NCBI GenBank assembly: GCA_021292105.1
Contig: CM037857.1
Span: forward strand, 29,498,371-29,562,370
Direction: 5' to 3'
Length of the DNA stretch: 64,000 nt
Origin: Anadara kagoshimensis
Taxonomy: Eukaryota > Mollusca > Bivalvia > Arcoida > Arcidae
Below are positions 46,005 through 56,715 of the stretch, in pieces (the stretch's first letter is position 1; each line of letters opens with the position of its first letter). Below the pieces are notes generated by a model that did no database searches, had not been told where the DNA came from, and saw only the letters and a program-made list of their open reading frames with translations. Both the position numbers and the translations under genes were made by a program.

Positions 46005-46404
46005 CAACAGACTGTGTAACTAAAAAATTTTTTCAATGTAAATGATCTTATCACAGAGATTTAAAAAAAAATTACAACACTGATATACCGGTAATGTAGG
46101 AGGGTTATAAACACCAGCATTTAATAAACAACTAATTTATTCCATGTGGCTGGTGGTCTGATCAAACTTTCAGCATTTATGTGCCTTCATCAGGTTCTTA
46201 TGTTGATGTTTGTAAATACCTTCCTACATACTGTCTCTCAACAGATAACATCCAAATCCTACAGGATCTATTTGATGACAAATACAGCACCACCTAGCCA
46301 AAGTGGAGCATTGGGACCTTATACTTATAACTAGCTATAACATAAGAAACATAACAGAAGAGGGGTGTCATTCTTGCTCTTTCTGAATAATGCTTGTAAC
46401 TTAA

Positions 46405-46434
46405 CAATTATATATATATACATGTATATATATA

Positions 46435-46484
<50 letters not shown>

Positions 46485-46490
46485 GTATAT
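46405..46490. repeat. (TA)n microsatellite
   Basis: A long uninterrupted TA run preceded by an AATTATATATATATACATG inverted segment. Confidence 0.9.
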
Positions 46491-46612
46491 AAATACAGTT
46501 GACTTATTTTATTTTGTGCTGTCCAATTTTCATGGTTAAAGAAGACAAAACAGCATTTCATTGGGTGATAAATTCAGAATTTTTGCTTACTATTTTCGGT
46601 AAGTGTGTAATA

Positions 46613-46792
46613 TACAGTCAACCCTGTCTATAAAGATCACCTGAGGGAATCAGTAAAAGTGGCTTGAATGGGCAGGTAGCCCTTATATAAAGGGTCAAAT
46701 AACATGAATAGGGAGCAAGATGAAATTTTATCTTACCTTTAAAAGCAGGTGACATTTATATACTGGTGACATATAAGGCAGGTTTGACTGTA
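46613..46792. mobile_element. MITE family B, copy 2
   Basis: TA-CAGTCAACCCTGTCTATA on the left and GGCAGGTTTGACTG-TA on the right. Confidence 0.85.
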
Positions 46793-48039
46793 TAGTATCG
46801 GTACTGTTTTGTAAATTCATGGATCAGAAAAATAAAAAAACCCCGAAAATTGGGGTACCACAAAAATAAATTATTTAAAAGTAAGACACCATTAAATTAA
46901 AGCCATGATAATAATTATTAAAACAAGATGATGGTGACAAATGCCACCCATGTATGAATGCTTCATTTTTTAGAGATTGTGACATAAACTTAACATTGGA
47001 CATTGACACAGACATGACAGGGCATGAAAAAATTCTTTTGATATTTCATGACATTGGACATTGAGGCAGAAGCTTGGGGCATTCTTTTACATTTTAAGCA
47101 GGTGAGCAAGATGCAGTTAATTTTAACAACAAATATCTAAAAATGTCATATACCACTATGAGAACAAGCAAAGTCAGTAAATTAGGGTCCTCCATCAGCA
47201 GGTCCTTTTTTGTGATTTGCACTTAATGTTCAAAGGGCCATAACTCCCAGAAAAATGAGCAAACCAACTCTGGTTAATGAAATGCTCATCTTCTATCAAT
47301 ATTGGTGCTTGGCATGAGTTTCATAAAATATTGCTAAATAATTTTAGAGAATTACTCCAGGCAAGAAGTGTCTGAGATGGACCCCAGTATAAGACCCCTA
47401 ATGTATTTTTGGGATTAAATGGTGGCTTTACTATGTGGCTACTTACACACAGAATATTATATAAGGCTAACAAGGAAATGTTACACCAAACACTTTGGTT
47501 ACTTTGGACTGGTTAGAGCCTGGAATTGGGGAAAAAAGTCATGTTTAGCGCCATTTTTGGGGAAAATTGAGTGTGACAATAAAACAAAGTCAATAATTTA
47601 GGATCCCCTACCAGTAGGTATTTTGGAGGGATTTCCACTTTCAGAAAATGGGCAAACCAACTCCGGTTCATCATGTTCATGATAGTATAAACATCACCAA
47701 TCAAATTAGCATGACATTCACAATAAAGAAAAAAGGACTTGTTTTGATAAATAGTGAAAAAGGCATACAAAGATAACAAAGTGCAGAAATGAATTTGAAA
47801 ATCCGTTGTTGGATATTCAGGATTTTAAAAGAATTTTTTTTATTAATTCTGATATTTTAAAGATTAAACTTAAAAAGAATGTGTAGTATTCATGATTTAA
47901 AAATAAATGTGAATGTATTGCAGTGTGCATAAATAAACTTAAATATCATGTGACAAATTACACTTGGAAATTGTATTAAATTTGCAAGTTACAGGAAATA
48001 GAAACATGGTAGAATGAATAAATGGATTTAAAAATCAAA
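46793..48039. other. 3' flank of ANKRD53-like gene; dispersed repeat
   Basis: 47165-47400 (TTTTTTGTGATTTGCACTTA, GGGCCATAACTCCC) is repeated at 51340-51545 and partly at 47590-47680. It is an interspersed repeat of unknown type. No exon is supported. Confidence 0.55.
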
Positions 48040-49004
48040 TCACATCACAAATATATTACCAAAATTTAAATCATATTCTTCACCTTTGATATTTGGAAAT
48101 CGTGCTGGTTTCTTCATCCGATTTAACATACTTACAACGTTTTCTTTCTGCTTAGAGCTATTCCGCCAATTGGAGCTCACAGAGCTGGATTTGTCGGAGC
48201 GTGGGGTTGTTATCGATCCTTTATCAATTGTCGTAGCCTGTCTGAAAAGACTTTGTCGAAACAATGCCGAGGTCAAATCACTACCAAGATGGAGGGGTAT
48301 CTCAGGTCGTCCTTTCAGATCAATATCGTATTTCTTCTTTTTATCTACGTCATATATATGTTTAGGTTTAAAGTACACAGGTCGTTCCTTTAGGGTCGGG
48401 TCCTTAGACATAACTCTGTTGATAACTTCCTGTGGTAGATCAGCAGGTCTTTCGCTTATTTTTTTCACCTTCTTGGTTTCTGCGTCTTCGTCTGTGACAT
48501 ATATAGCGGGTCCGTGTTTTCCATCGTAATATTTCGGGGCAGTGTCGACTTGAGGCATAATTGTATACATGTCCCTAGGATAATCATCTGTAAGATTGGG
48601 AACATATTCTCTCTGGGGAACTTTGAGAGGAATTTTCCAAGTATTTGGGTTTGTGTATGTGGCTGTTTTGGCCCTTTCTTTGGACATCCTCCTTACTGGA
48701 CTTTGTGGAGCCCCTGGCTCTTTATAAAGATCTGTTCCCTCTCTTAAATGAAATCGTGATCTGTAATCGGGCTCTACTGATGTTGAAGATTTTTCATCAA
48801 GATTCAGATAAATTTTAGATGAACCATCATCTTTTCTTTGGTCTTTCTTTGATGTAAACTCCCCTGAAGGTTTTGCTGTTTTGCTGTTTGGTTTGTATAA
48901 GGAATCTTTCTTTTCATCTTTTTTCTCGTTTTCCTTTCCTTTTGGACCAGTTGATGACTGCTGAAGTTTCCTTTTCTCCAGCCATTCTTGGAAGGCTTTC
49001 TCTC
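48040..49004 (-). CDS. ANKRD53: ANKRD53-like exon 5 (C-terminal tail)
   Basis: Codes for residues 231-551 after splitting a Gly codon at the acceptor (TTATTTTTCAG). It begins EKAFQEWLEKRK, continuing the helix from exon 4. It then becomes a charged, low-complexity tail rich in Lys, Ser and Asp, with a proline-containing segment (MYTIMPQVDTAPKYYDGKHG). It closes with a basic stretch (NRMKKPARFPNIKGEEYD) and a stop at 48040-48042. A possible donor (TTTTG-GTAATA) lies 14-20 bases before the stop, so a further downstream exon is possible. The tail aligns only weakly with what I know of vertebrate ANKRD53, which is also long and poorly conserved here. Confidence 0.8.
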
Positions 49005-49108
49005 CTGAAAAATAAATATATAAAAATTTATTTGAAATGAAGACTAGTATTAAAATCATTTTGTCAAATTTCATTCATAGACTTGAAATATGGTTGTTTT
49101 TTACAGTA

Positions 49109-49289
49109 CAATCAAACCTGTCTATAAAGGCAACAAAAGGGAACCAGTAAATTTGACCTTTATGGGCAGGTGGCCTTTATATACAGGTTCAAGTAATATG
49201 GATAAAGAACAATTGGGTTACAATTCTACTGGCCTTTATAAGCAGGTGGCCTTTATATAGAGGTGGCCTTTAAGGCAAGTTGGACTGTA
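49109..49289. mobile_element. MITE family B, copy 3, in ANKRD53-like intron 4
   Basis: TA-CAATCAAACCTGTCTATA type left end and GGCAAGTTGGACTG-TA right end. The interior GGGAACCAGTAAATTTGACC and CTACTGGCCTTTATAAGCAG match copy 1. Confidence 0.85.
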
Positions 49290-49854
49290 TTTGAAAGTGA
49301 TATCATAACTTAAGGATCTTAATGTATGTATCATGGTAGTTTTTATTGGAAAACAAATTTCCTTAGCATTTTTCAAAATTGTGGAAAAAAATATATAATT
49401 TTTGAAAAATATATTTTTCAAGATAAAAACACTATTTTAGCTGGAAAACACTCAACTTTAGCAGAATGATGTTTTCAACAATTAAATTTTGTGAATATTT
49501 TCAGTCTGTAATGGTACGACCAGGTATAAACATGTGTGATACAAGACCTGTTCAATTTATAACATGGGACTTTTGATTTACACCAGGGGTCAGTTGTTCA
49601 AAGCCTGATTAGTTTAATTAATTTATTAGTCAAAATTTGAATTTTGTATAATTTCAGATATATTGTGAACTTTTTGTTGAAATGTTGAAAATGAAAAAAA
49701 TTCCATCACACTAAAGCACATTGTAATAAAACTACTGATTCGATAATGATATTTTGATTTTATTTACACTTTAAATTTCTGATAATCATTGATTTTTAAA
49801 CTACTATTTATTTAGCCTATTTCGGAGAACGCAAGATCGCAAAATATTTTATGA

Positions 49855-50464
49855 ATTTCAATATGACAGGTACAAATCAATGATTCTTTTACTTACATGA
49901 GCCGAGTCATTACTAAAAATTCCTGTTTCGGCTCCATCCTTGCTTTATATATCATTTTATGCGACAAAATATAACCTGGGTGGGTGTTTACAATGGTAAT
50001 TTGTTTTACGAAATGGCGGGGTTCTTTGTGTTACGTAATATGACGAAAGAGTTGACTATTTACGTAGGTTAGTGCAGCTTAAGAACGAATTGATGTTTGT
50101 GCAACTGGGATGATCAAAATTGATTTTATAAAGTAATAAAGTATAAAGTCAACTACCTTTCTGCATTTTCAAACTTTTGAAAAAATTGACATAAATTCAA
50201 ACTTTTAAACTCGACTCGACCTTTGAGCTACCCTTCATTGTACCCCTTGCACCTACGTAAAGAATAAATTCTTCCGTCATCATTACATCACATGAAAGAC
50301 ACCGCAATTTTGTCAAAATTTTTACCATTGTAAACACCTATCCATTAAGTTTTGGTGTATTAAAGGAGTTATAATGTATGGTCTAGATCGAAATTAGGAT
50401 TGTAAGTAACGACTTGGCTCATGTAAGTAAATGATTAATTGATTTGTAACTGTGTCATTCAAAT
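49855..50464. mobile_element. Palindromic MITE, ~610 bp, in ANKRD53-like intron 4
   Basis: Left TACAAATCAATGATTC then TTTTACTTACATGAGCCGAG is inverted at 50415-50450 (CTTGGCTCATGTAAGTAAAT then GATTAATTGATTTGTA). Inner words GGTGTTTACAATGGTAA / TTACCATTGTAAACACC also pair. Confidence 0.8.
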
Positions 50465-50634
50465 CTTTGAAATATTAGCGTTGTTCCTTTCTCTTTAGCA
50501 GAGTAAACGGACAGTAAGATTAAAAATGAAGAGCTGTGCCTTTCATCAAATTTGGCATGCGCCATCCTATCTTGCATTACCCCTTGAAATACCATGAGCA
50601 GAAATATTATTATTTAAATAAATAAAATTCTAAC

Positions 50635-50774
50635 CTTGAAATTCTTGTGCAGCTTTATACTCTTCTTCATCCTCCATTTGTTTCATAAGCTGCTGCATTT
50701 TTAACTTTTTGAGATGACCCATTTCCTTAGCAACATGATCTTTGTCCTGGTGCCACATTTCTGCAGCTAATATC
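50635..50774 (-). CDS. ANKRD53: ANKRD53-like exon 4
   Basis: Codes for residues 184-230. It enters with one base completing Arg and leaves with one base of a Gly codon (donor GTTAGA). The sequence ILAAEMWHQDKDHVAKEM and MKQMEDEEEYKAAQEF form a highly charged helix right after the last ankyrin repeat. Vertebrate ANKRD53 has the same arrangement (an AMWKKDKKDFAREM-type helix), which is the main reason for choosing this family over other ankyrin proteins. Confidence 0.88.
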
Positions 50775-50839
50775 CTAAAATTAAAAAGAAAAAAATGTAT
50801 TTAATAAGGTTATCATGATATACAACATTTGTACCATGA

Positions 50840-50920
50840 AATAAGCATTCATTGAAGGGGTTTTACATCCCAGTCAAGAATATTTCACTTATATCAAGCT
50901 GTCAGTGTAATTTTATCATC
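50840..50920 (-). mobile_element. SINE 3' end fragment
   Basis: TTTTACATCCCAGTCAAGAA, then TATTTCACTTATATCAAG is the inverse of the SINE 3' end. Confidence 0.55.
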
Positions 50921-51603
50921 TTTCATCATGCTTTATTTCATCAAATGCTAAGCATACAACATTACCTCAATCCATTGCCATCATCATTTATTCAGTCAAT
51001 GTTTGGTGTTGTGAAGGAGGTTGGTAATAAATCAAGAGCGTTTTATAGAACAAACAGATTTTGGGGTTTCAAAATAATGTGGCTATATGTGAGGTTTTAC
51101 AGTTTTCAAGGGGCATTATAATGAGGTTTTACTGTATATGTATATTCTTGCAATCCTGGACTGGGAAACTGGACGATATCGCAACAATTATGAATACTTA
51201 ACCACTCTAGAAGGCGTTCAATATTTGTAACCTCAAGGATTATATCAGATTACCCAGTCCTGATCCTCACTGCATGGGTAATGTGAAACAATTCTTCTAT
51301 CCTTCTTGCAATCAAATAAACAAACAAATTCAGTGAATAAGGATCCCCTACCAGCAGGTTTTCTTTTTGTGATTTGCACTTATGTTCAAAAGGCCATTAC
51401 CCCCAGGAAAATAAGCAAACTGACTCTGGTAAATGATGTGTGCATCTCCTATCTTTGTTGATGCTTTGCACCAAGTTTCGTGAAATAGTGCTTCACAGTT
51501 TTGGAAAATTAGCGCAGACAAGAATTTCTGATGGACAAAAACTCAATAAGGTAAGGTGAGGGATATTAAAGTAGTCACATATAAATCATATTAAATATGC
51601 TAC

Positions 51604-51768
51604 CTTGCACACTTTTTATGGCCCCAGAGTTTAGCAAGGTCCAGTGGTGAATGTCCTCTGCAATCTTTCAAGTCAATTTTAGCACCGACTTCAATTAGTA
51701 ATTTTAGACATTGGACATGTCCTTCTGATGCTGCCTGGTGGATTGGTGTTATCCCATCATTGTTTGGA
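51604..51768 (-). CDS. ANKRD53: ANKRD53-like exon 3 (ankyrin repeats)
   Basis: Codes for residues 129-184. It begins PNNDGITPIHQAASEGHVQC (one ankyrin repeat, about 131-163) and continues with GHSPLDLAKLWGHKKCA, a second, terminal repeat. Acceptor AATTTTGTAG and donor AAG-GTAGCA. Phases join both neighbouring exons without a stop. Confidence 0.9.
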
Positions 51769-53475
51769 CTACAAAATTTTAAAAGTTAAGTTTTCTATTT
51801 CCTCATTTATAGGTTTATTATTTTCCAAATAATTTTCGTTGGTCTGTTTGATTTCTCTTAGAATTCTTTGTTTTTTACTAACTCCTTTTTTCTTTTTTAC
51901 ATGCAATTATCATATAAAGACTAAAATCTAATTACACATTTAATTTTACATGCATGCACACATATTACACATGTATGTATATTGTTGTTATTTAAATTTT
52001 TGGGAAGAAGTGGCCATGAAAATTGAACCTAAATTTATGTCATAATAACTTCTTAACCTGATATTCAACCAATACTTCAGTAGAAGTTCAGTGATTGATT
52101 GACTGGTTGATCAGTAGATGATTGATTGATTAGTTCATTGTTTGATTGATCAATTTTCATTTAATCAAATCAATATTTCAGTAATTGGCTGATCCATGAA
52201 TTGATCAATTGCATATAAATATCATGGACTGATAAAGAAAACTATTCACTGTTTTTTCGAATTTTTTTTTTTAAAAAAACCCACTCATAACAAAATTGAA
52301 ATGAATAGATTTGAAAAATGGTAAAATTAAGAGAATTCTGTAAAATTTAATTTTAATATTACATTTTATTTAAAATAAGCATGTATGACTTTCTAGTCTA
52401 AGTTTGAAACACTACATCCCCAATGTCATAAGGGAGCATTGGTCTGACGGGTCTAAAGCAAGTACTTACAAATCAAAACCCTTCTCACAGCCTAATATAG
52501 AAATTCTAACTAAGGCTGTGAGAAGGGTTGTGATCTGTCATCTGGCGACCAAGGAGGTGCGTTTAGGGGTGAAAATTTTCCTTTTTTACTTTTCAACAAT
52601 GAATGACATTGTCAGATTTTTTGGCTAGAATACTGCTAGGAAAGATCCTAGTATTGGAGATTCCCAAAAGTCAGTGGTTTTCTCCAGGTTCTCCAGTTTT
52701 CTCTGCCATTCTAAAACTGATCAACTCAATATAGGTGAAAGAATCTTAACAGGGACGTAAAACACTTATATTCCTCCACTCTGATCAAAAATAGCAAAAC
52801 AATTAAATGTTTTTCATTATCATCTATATGGAAATTGTCTGCACAAACTGTGAAAAAATGGACCATTTTCCATCAACAATAGGCCTGTATTTGTCTCATG
52901 AGATATTACAGAAAAATATGTGGACTGTCAAAACCCTCTGCAGGGATGACGCTTAACTATTTTGAGTTAGGGGCCCAGCTCACTTTTGATGAGAAGTTGC
53001 AATAGCAATACAATGCATAAACAAAAATCTTTAAAACTTTGCAGGCCAAGACAAATTTCTGGGGTCATGGGCTGCTTGTTTATCTCAATCCCTGCTTAGT
53101 CCGAGGGATAATTACTTTTTGGAAAGCCTCAAGATGCTTTTAGCCATAATTGAGTATTCTCATCAAAATCTTTAGTTTGAATTATTTCAACTAGAACTGT
53201 CTCTTGAGAGCCAAATACCCCCACCCCCAACATTGACCTCCTGCCTTGACCTTCAATTTATGCACATAAATTTGGTATGCGACACATCATCTCATGTTGG
53301 TTTACATTTGTACTAAGTTTGATCAATATCCATCCATAGACATGGAAAATATGAAGCAGACACGAAATTGGGACAGATGGATTGATGCCTATATACCCTC
53401 CCCTCCCCCCCCCCCCAAAAAAAAACTTCATTTGCAGGGGGTGGGGTGATGGTGGTATAAAATAAATACACATAC
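51769..53475 (-). other. ANKRD53-like intron 2; SINE fragment, hairpin, dispersed repeat
   Basis: Holds a TTGATTGA-rich tract (52080-52230), a strong hairpin (52481-52529), a SINE-like piece (52655-52785) and a GGAC-type dispersed repeat (53185-53460) with a poly-C run near 53405. No exon seen. Confidence 0.6.
52481..52529. repeat. Perfect 15-17-bp stem hairpin
   Basis: ACCCTTCTCACAGCCT is mirrored by AGGCTGTGAGAAGGGT, with a ~19-base AT-rich loop. Function unknown; may be a tiny foldback element. Confidence 0.8.
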
Positions 53476-53675
53476 ACTGAAGGGTCGGCACTTTTGTTTA
53501 ACAGATAAGTCAGACACTGTAATGCTCTTTTTCCAGTTTGGTTACTGATACAAAGATGAACTGCTCGCCATCCTGTTGTACTTGGTAGATTTATGTTTAT
53601 TTTGTATTTCTCCAGTAAAAGTTTCAGACACTCTAATCTGCCATGGATAGCTGCAAGGTGTAATGCTGCTAGACC
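53476..53675 (-). CDS. ANKRD53: ANKRD53-like exon 2 (ankyrin repeats)
   Basis: Codes for residues 63-129. GLAALHLAAIHGRLECLKLL is a canonical ankyrin repeat, followed by a variant repeat (GWRAVHLCISNQTGKRALQC, LTYLLNKSADPS). The insertion within the second repeat parallels the vertebrate protein (TPLHLVIHRDN... YYLLEKGAD). The donor TCAGT-GTATGT is fixed by the need to complete the Val codon with exon 3; a GTGTAT two bases earlier would break the frame. Confidence 0.92.
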
Positions 53676-54110
53676 CTATATTATATAAAAGGTACAACAA
53701 TTTTAATATACATGTACAGTAATAATTTCTTTAAATCAACAATAATGTCAATTTATTAACAGGGGTCACTACTGTACCACCTGATTCTTTCTAACGTTTG
53801 TGTGGAACACCAATGAATATTGAATCACATCATGTTTTCTCCTAAAAATGACATTATTCTGGAAACTTGTGACATTAACAGTTTCCAAAACATATTTCGC
53901 ACAAATGTAAAGAGGTATTGATCAAGTATGTGGTACAGTGGCGACCCAATTCCTTGTTTTTATAATATAGCATTAAATAAAAAGTATAATTTTTATTATC
54001 TCTTGATAGTATATTTATGGGCTGCTATATATATAGTAACTTAGTTGGTGCCTAGAGTAAAAACAATATCCCTAAATCTAGCTACAGTCAAACCTACCAG
54101 TAGTCTACAG

Positions 54111-54309
54111 AACAGTTTACACTATATGTCAAGACATATATGACTTGTCATACATGGCAAAACAGTCAGTGTAAAGTGGAGACATGTATCATTTTTTACA
54201 TATATCTTGTCAGATGAAGTAGAACTTGTTCTTATTTGGTATGTAAAACATAGGTAACAGAGAAAATCACTCATGGCAAGTCATATATGTCTTGACAAAC
54301 AGTGTAATC
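54111..54309. mobile_element. MITE, ~200 bp, TGTCAAGACATATATGACTTG ends
   Basis: Left GTCAAGACATATATGACTTG then TCATACATGG is inverted at about 54272-54300 (CAAGTCATATATGTCTTGAC). Outer ACAGTTTACACT / AGTGTAATCTG words extend the pairing. Confidence 0.75.
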
Positions 54310-54964
54310 TGGCCTGTAAATAGATCTGAGTACTATATTTACAATCATTCAATTGCTCATGAATACAGTGTGGGTCATGACCTCTGATTACGTAACATAT
54401 AACAACACAATGACGTTAATGAATGACATTGTATTACATCATGCATTTTTGTACAGCGTGAACAAAGTGAACACGTACATTGGTATCGCTTTCTTCCAAG
54501 ATATCGAGCTTCTTTGCTATGAAATTATAAGATATGAGTACACCTGGAAATAGTGCGCCTGGTAAATGAGCGTGAAAGAAGTATGTCTGTTTTATCGTGA
54601 GATATGTATTCTGAGACGGGTAATGCATTTGGTTACATATGCACATTTGGAATAAATTTTCGGAATACATTTCAGAATCTAGTAAAATATTGCGACGGGA
54701 TGCATCTAATAATTTCTGCAATTTGGCGAACTGATCTCATGTTTACAATAAAAAGTAGTTCGAGAAGTTTGCGTCCTACGATGTAAATTCATAACTTTTT
54801 AAGAAATGAACAGCAACGGCAGGTTGTTTAATTAATTCTTCGTGAAATCTACGAAAATTTATTTTGAAGGTTATGATAACGTATTTTGATGTTGAGGCAA
54901 TTGTGTCATATTTTAAAATGTTTATCGATTAGATTTTACTTTCGTGAAAGGGAGATAATTCGTA

Positions 54965-55372
54965 CAGTGTTGTATGCAAATTTTAAATACAGTCGTTTTG
55001 CCAGTTCCGAACAGGGTTTCATATAAGCGCTGCTGCAGACGTCATCCACAAGCAGAGGAAATAAAATTTATGTGGTGTAATAATACAAATGTTTACTGAT
55101 TCCAAAATATCGACACCTGTCCTCAAAAACACGTGGTAGTATGTTTTCTTGAAAAAAGCATTTCCGTGATCACGATTTGTTTACATCGTTAAACTAGGTC
55201 ACTAACAATCTGTCGTACATTTAGGAAGCGGTTGAAGAAACAGCAAATTGAGAAAGTTATTTTGCGATTCCTTTAATTGAACGGGATTGAAATTTTAGAT
55301 TATTCGGTAGTAAAAATTCGGAACTGGTAAAACAACTAAATGATCCAGTTTATGCATACAACCGCTAGAATG
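54965..55372. mobile_element. Inverted-repeat element, ~400 bp
   Basis: GTTGTATGCAAA and CGTTTTGCCAGTTCCGAA at the left pair with TTCGGAACTGGTAAAAC and TTTATGCATACAAC at the right. Confidence 0.65.
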
Positions 55373-55559
55373 TACCCCCTCATAGCGACGGTAGGATCTG
55401 CAAAACTCTACTTTCTCTATCCGAAATGACAAAACGATCGGGTACAACTTTTTTAAATTTTAATTACCGATTGTCTTTTTCATATATTTATGAAATTAAT
55501 TTTTTCTACCATTTAATTCAGCAATACATGGTTTGGTACATAAAAATTTGTTTCTTTTT

Positions 55560-55640
55560 CCAAAAAAAAAAAAAACCATCTGTCGGACTATATGCATAGA
55601 TCGACGACACCCCCCCCCCCCCCCCCCCCCCCCCCCGAAT
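55560..55640. repeat. Homopolymer cluster (A and C runs)
   Basis: A run of A's at about 55562-55575 and a C run at about 55610-55636. The open frames here (poly-Pro/poly-Gly) come from the C run. Confidence 0.9.
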
Positions 55641-56074
55641 TTTTGGTTATATTCTGTCTTGCCACAACACAATTTTCCCAACTACGCTGTACAACAGCAC
55701 GACAGTGCTATGTTTTAATTGGTCAGCATTCAAGCCAAGTCCCAGCATTTCTGTCCTTATTTGGATAAGTTTGTCCCATATGTTTGTCGGAATCTTGAAT
55801 AAACTAAATTATTGTAGCGATAATTTTACATTTTTGATATCGTAACAATATTTTTTATTATTATATAGCAATATATGCATCCCATAGAAATTAAAGGATA
55901 AATCCTGAGGTGTTAGCATGCAATATATACTAATATTTGCATGCAAACTTTGTTGCAGTCCTAGGTTTCCCGAATCAATTTTTCATATTGCAAGCTTTGT
56001 CACATGACGCTGTCATTTATGACGTCATACGATATTGTTACATGGCTGATGATGTCATGATTGTGTTATTGTTG

Positions 56075-56120
56075 TATTGCACTAGTTCTTATATCCATAT
56101 ACAAGAACTAGTGCAATATT
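56075..56120. repeat. Hairpin around ACTAGTTCTTATAT
   Basis: ATTGCACTAGTTCTTATAT and ATACAAGAACTAGTGCAAT form an almost perfect stem with a very short loop. Confidence 0.8.
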
Positions 56121-56199
56121 TATGTATTGTAAGAAAAAATGGTATTTTGAGATGAAATGCTAGTGGGAAGTAAACGAAATTTATTTTGCTATATAATAA

Positions 56200-56325
56200 A
56201 AGGGTTATTGAACTGATATTGTGAAATATTGTCCAGAGTTGACTTGACATTTGCACGAGCTTGCGAGTGCAAATTTCGAGTCAACGAGGGACAATATTTC
56301 ACAATATCAGTTCAATAACCCTATA
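56200..56325. mobile_element. Small palindromic MITE, ~125 bp
   Basis: GGGTTATTGAACTGATATTG, TGAAATATTGTCC is inverted at 56290-56322 (GGACAATATTTCACAATATC). Inner arms around TTGACTCGAAATTTGCACTC pair less well. Confidence 0.8.
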
Positions 56326-56715
56326 TGATTGTAAATATAAGAAATAACATTCTATTTGAGTGTATTCATTCAATATAATGAATGAGAGTCAGGAATAGCA
56401 TATTCAACATGATCTGTAGATGCTACAAAGACCTACTTTCTACTTGATGTTGATGCTCCAAAAAGGGCACAAGAAACCCCAAATATTAAATATTGCTCGT
56501 TGAAGATCAGGTTATTTTAAAAATGGAATTATTTCTGTCATCACTTCCTTTATTATTGATGATATTGGGCCATGGGATTCACGGCCTAATATTATCAATA
56601 AGGAGGGCAGTTGGTGACAGAAAAAAATTGATCTAGTTATTTGATAGGCCAAATCTGCATTGTTTTGGAATGATATAATAATTGTATTATAGTAAAAGGT
56701 GTGATGGACCAGTGT

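Noticed and set aside
55496-55718. Poly-Gly / poly-Pro frames
   Set aside because: Created by a homopolymer C run.
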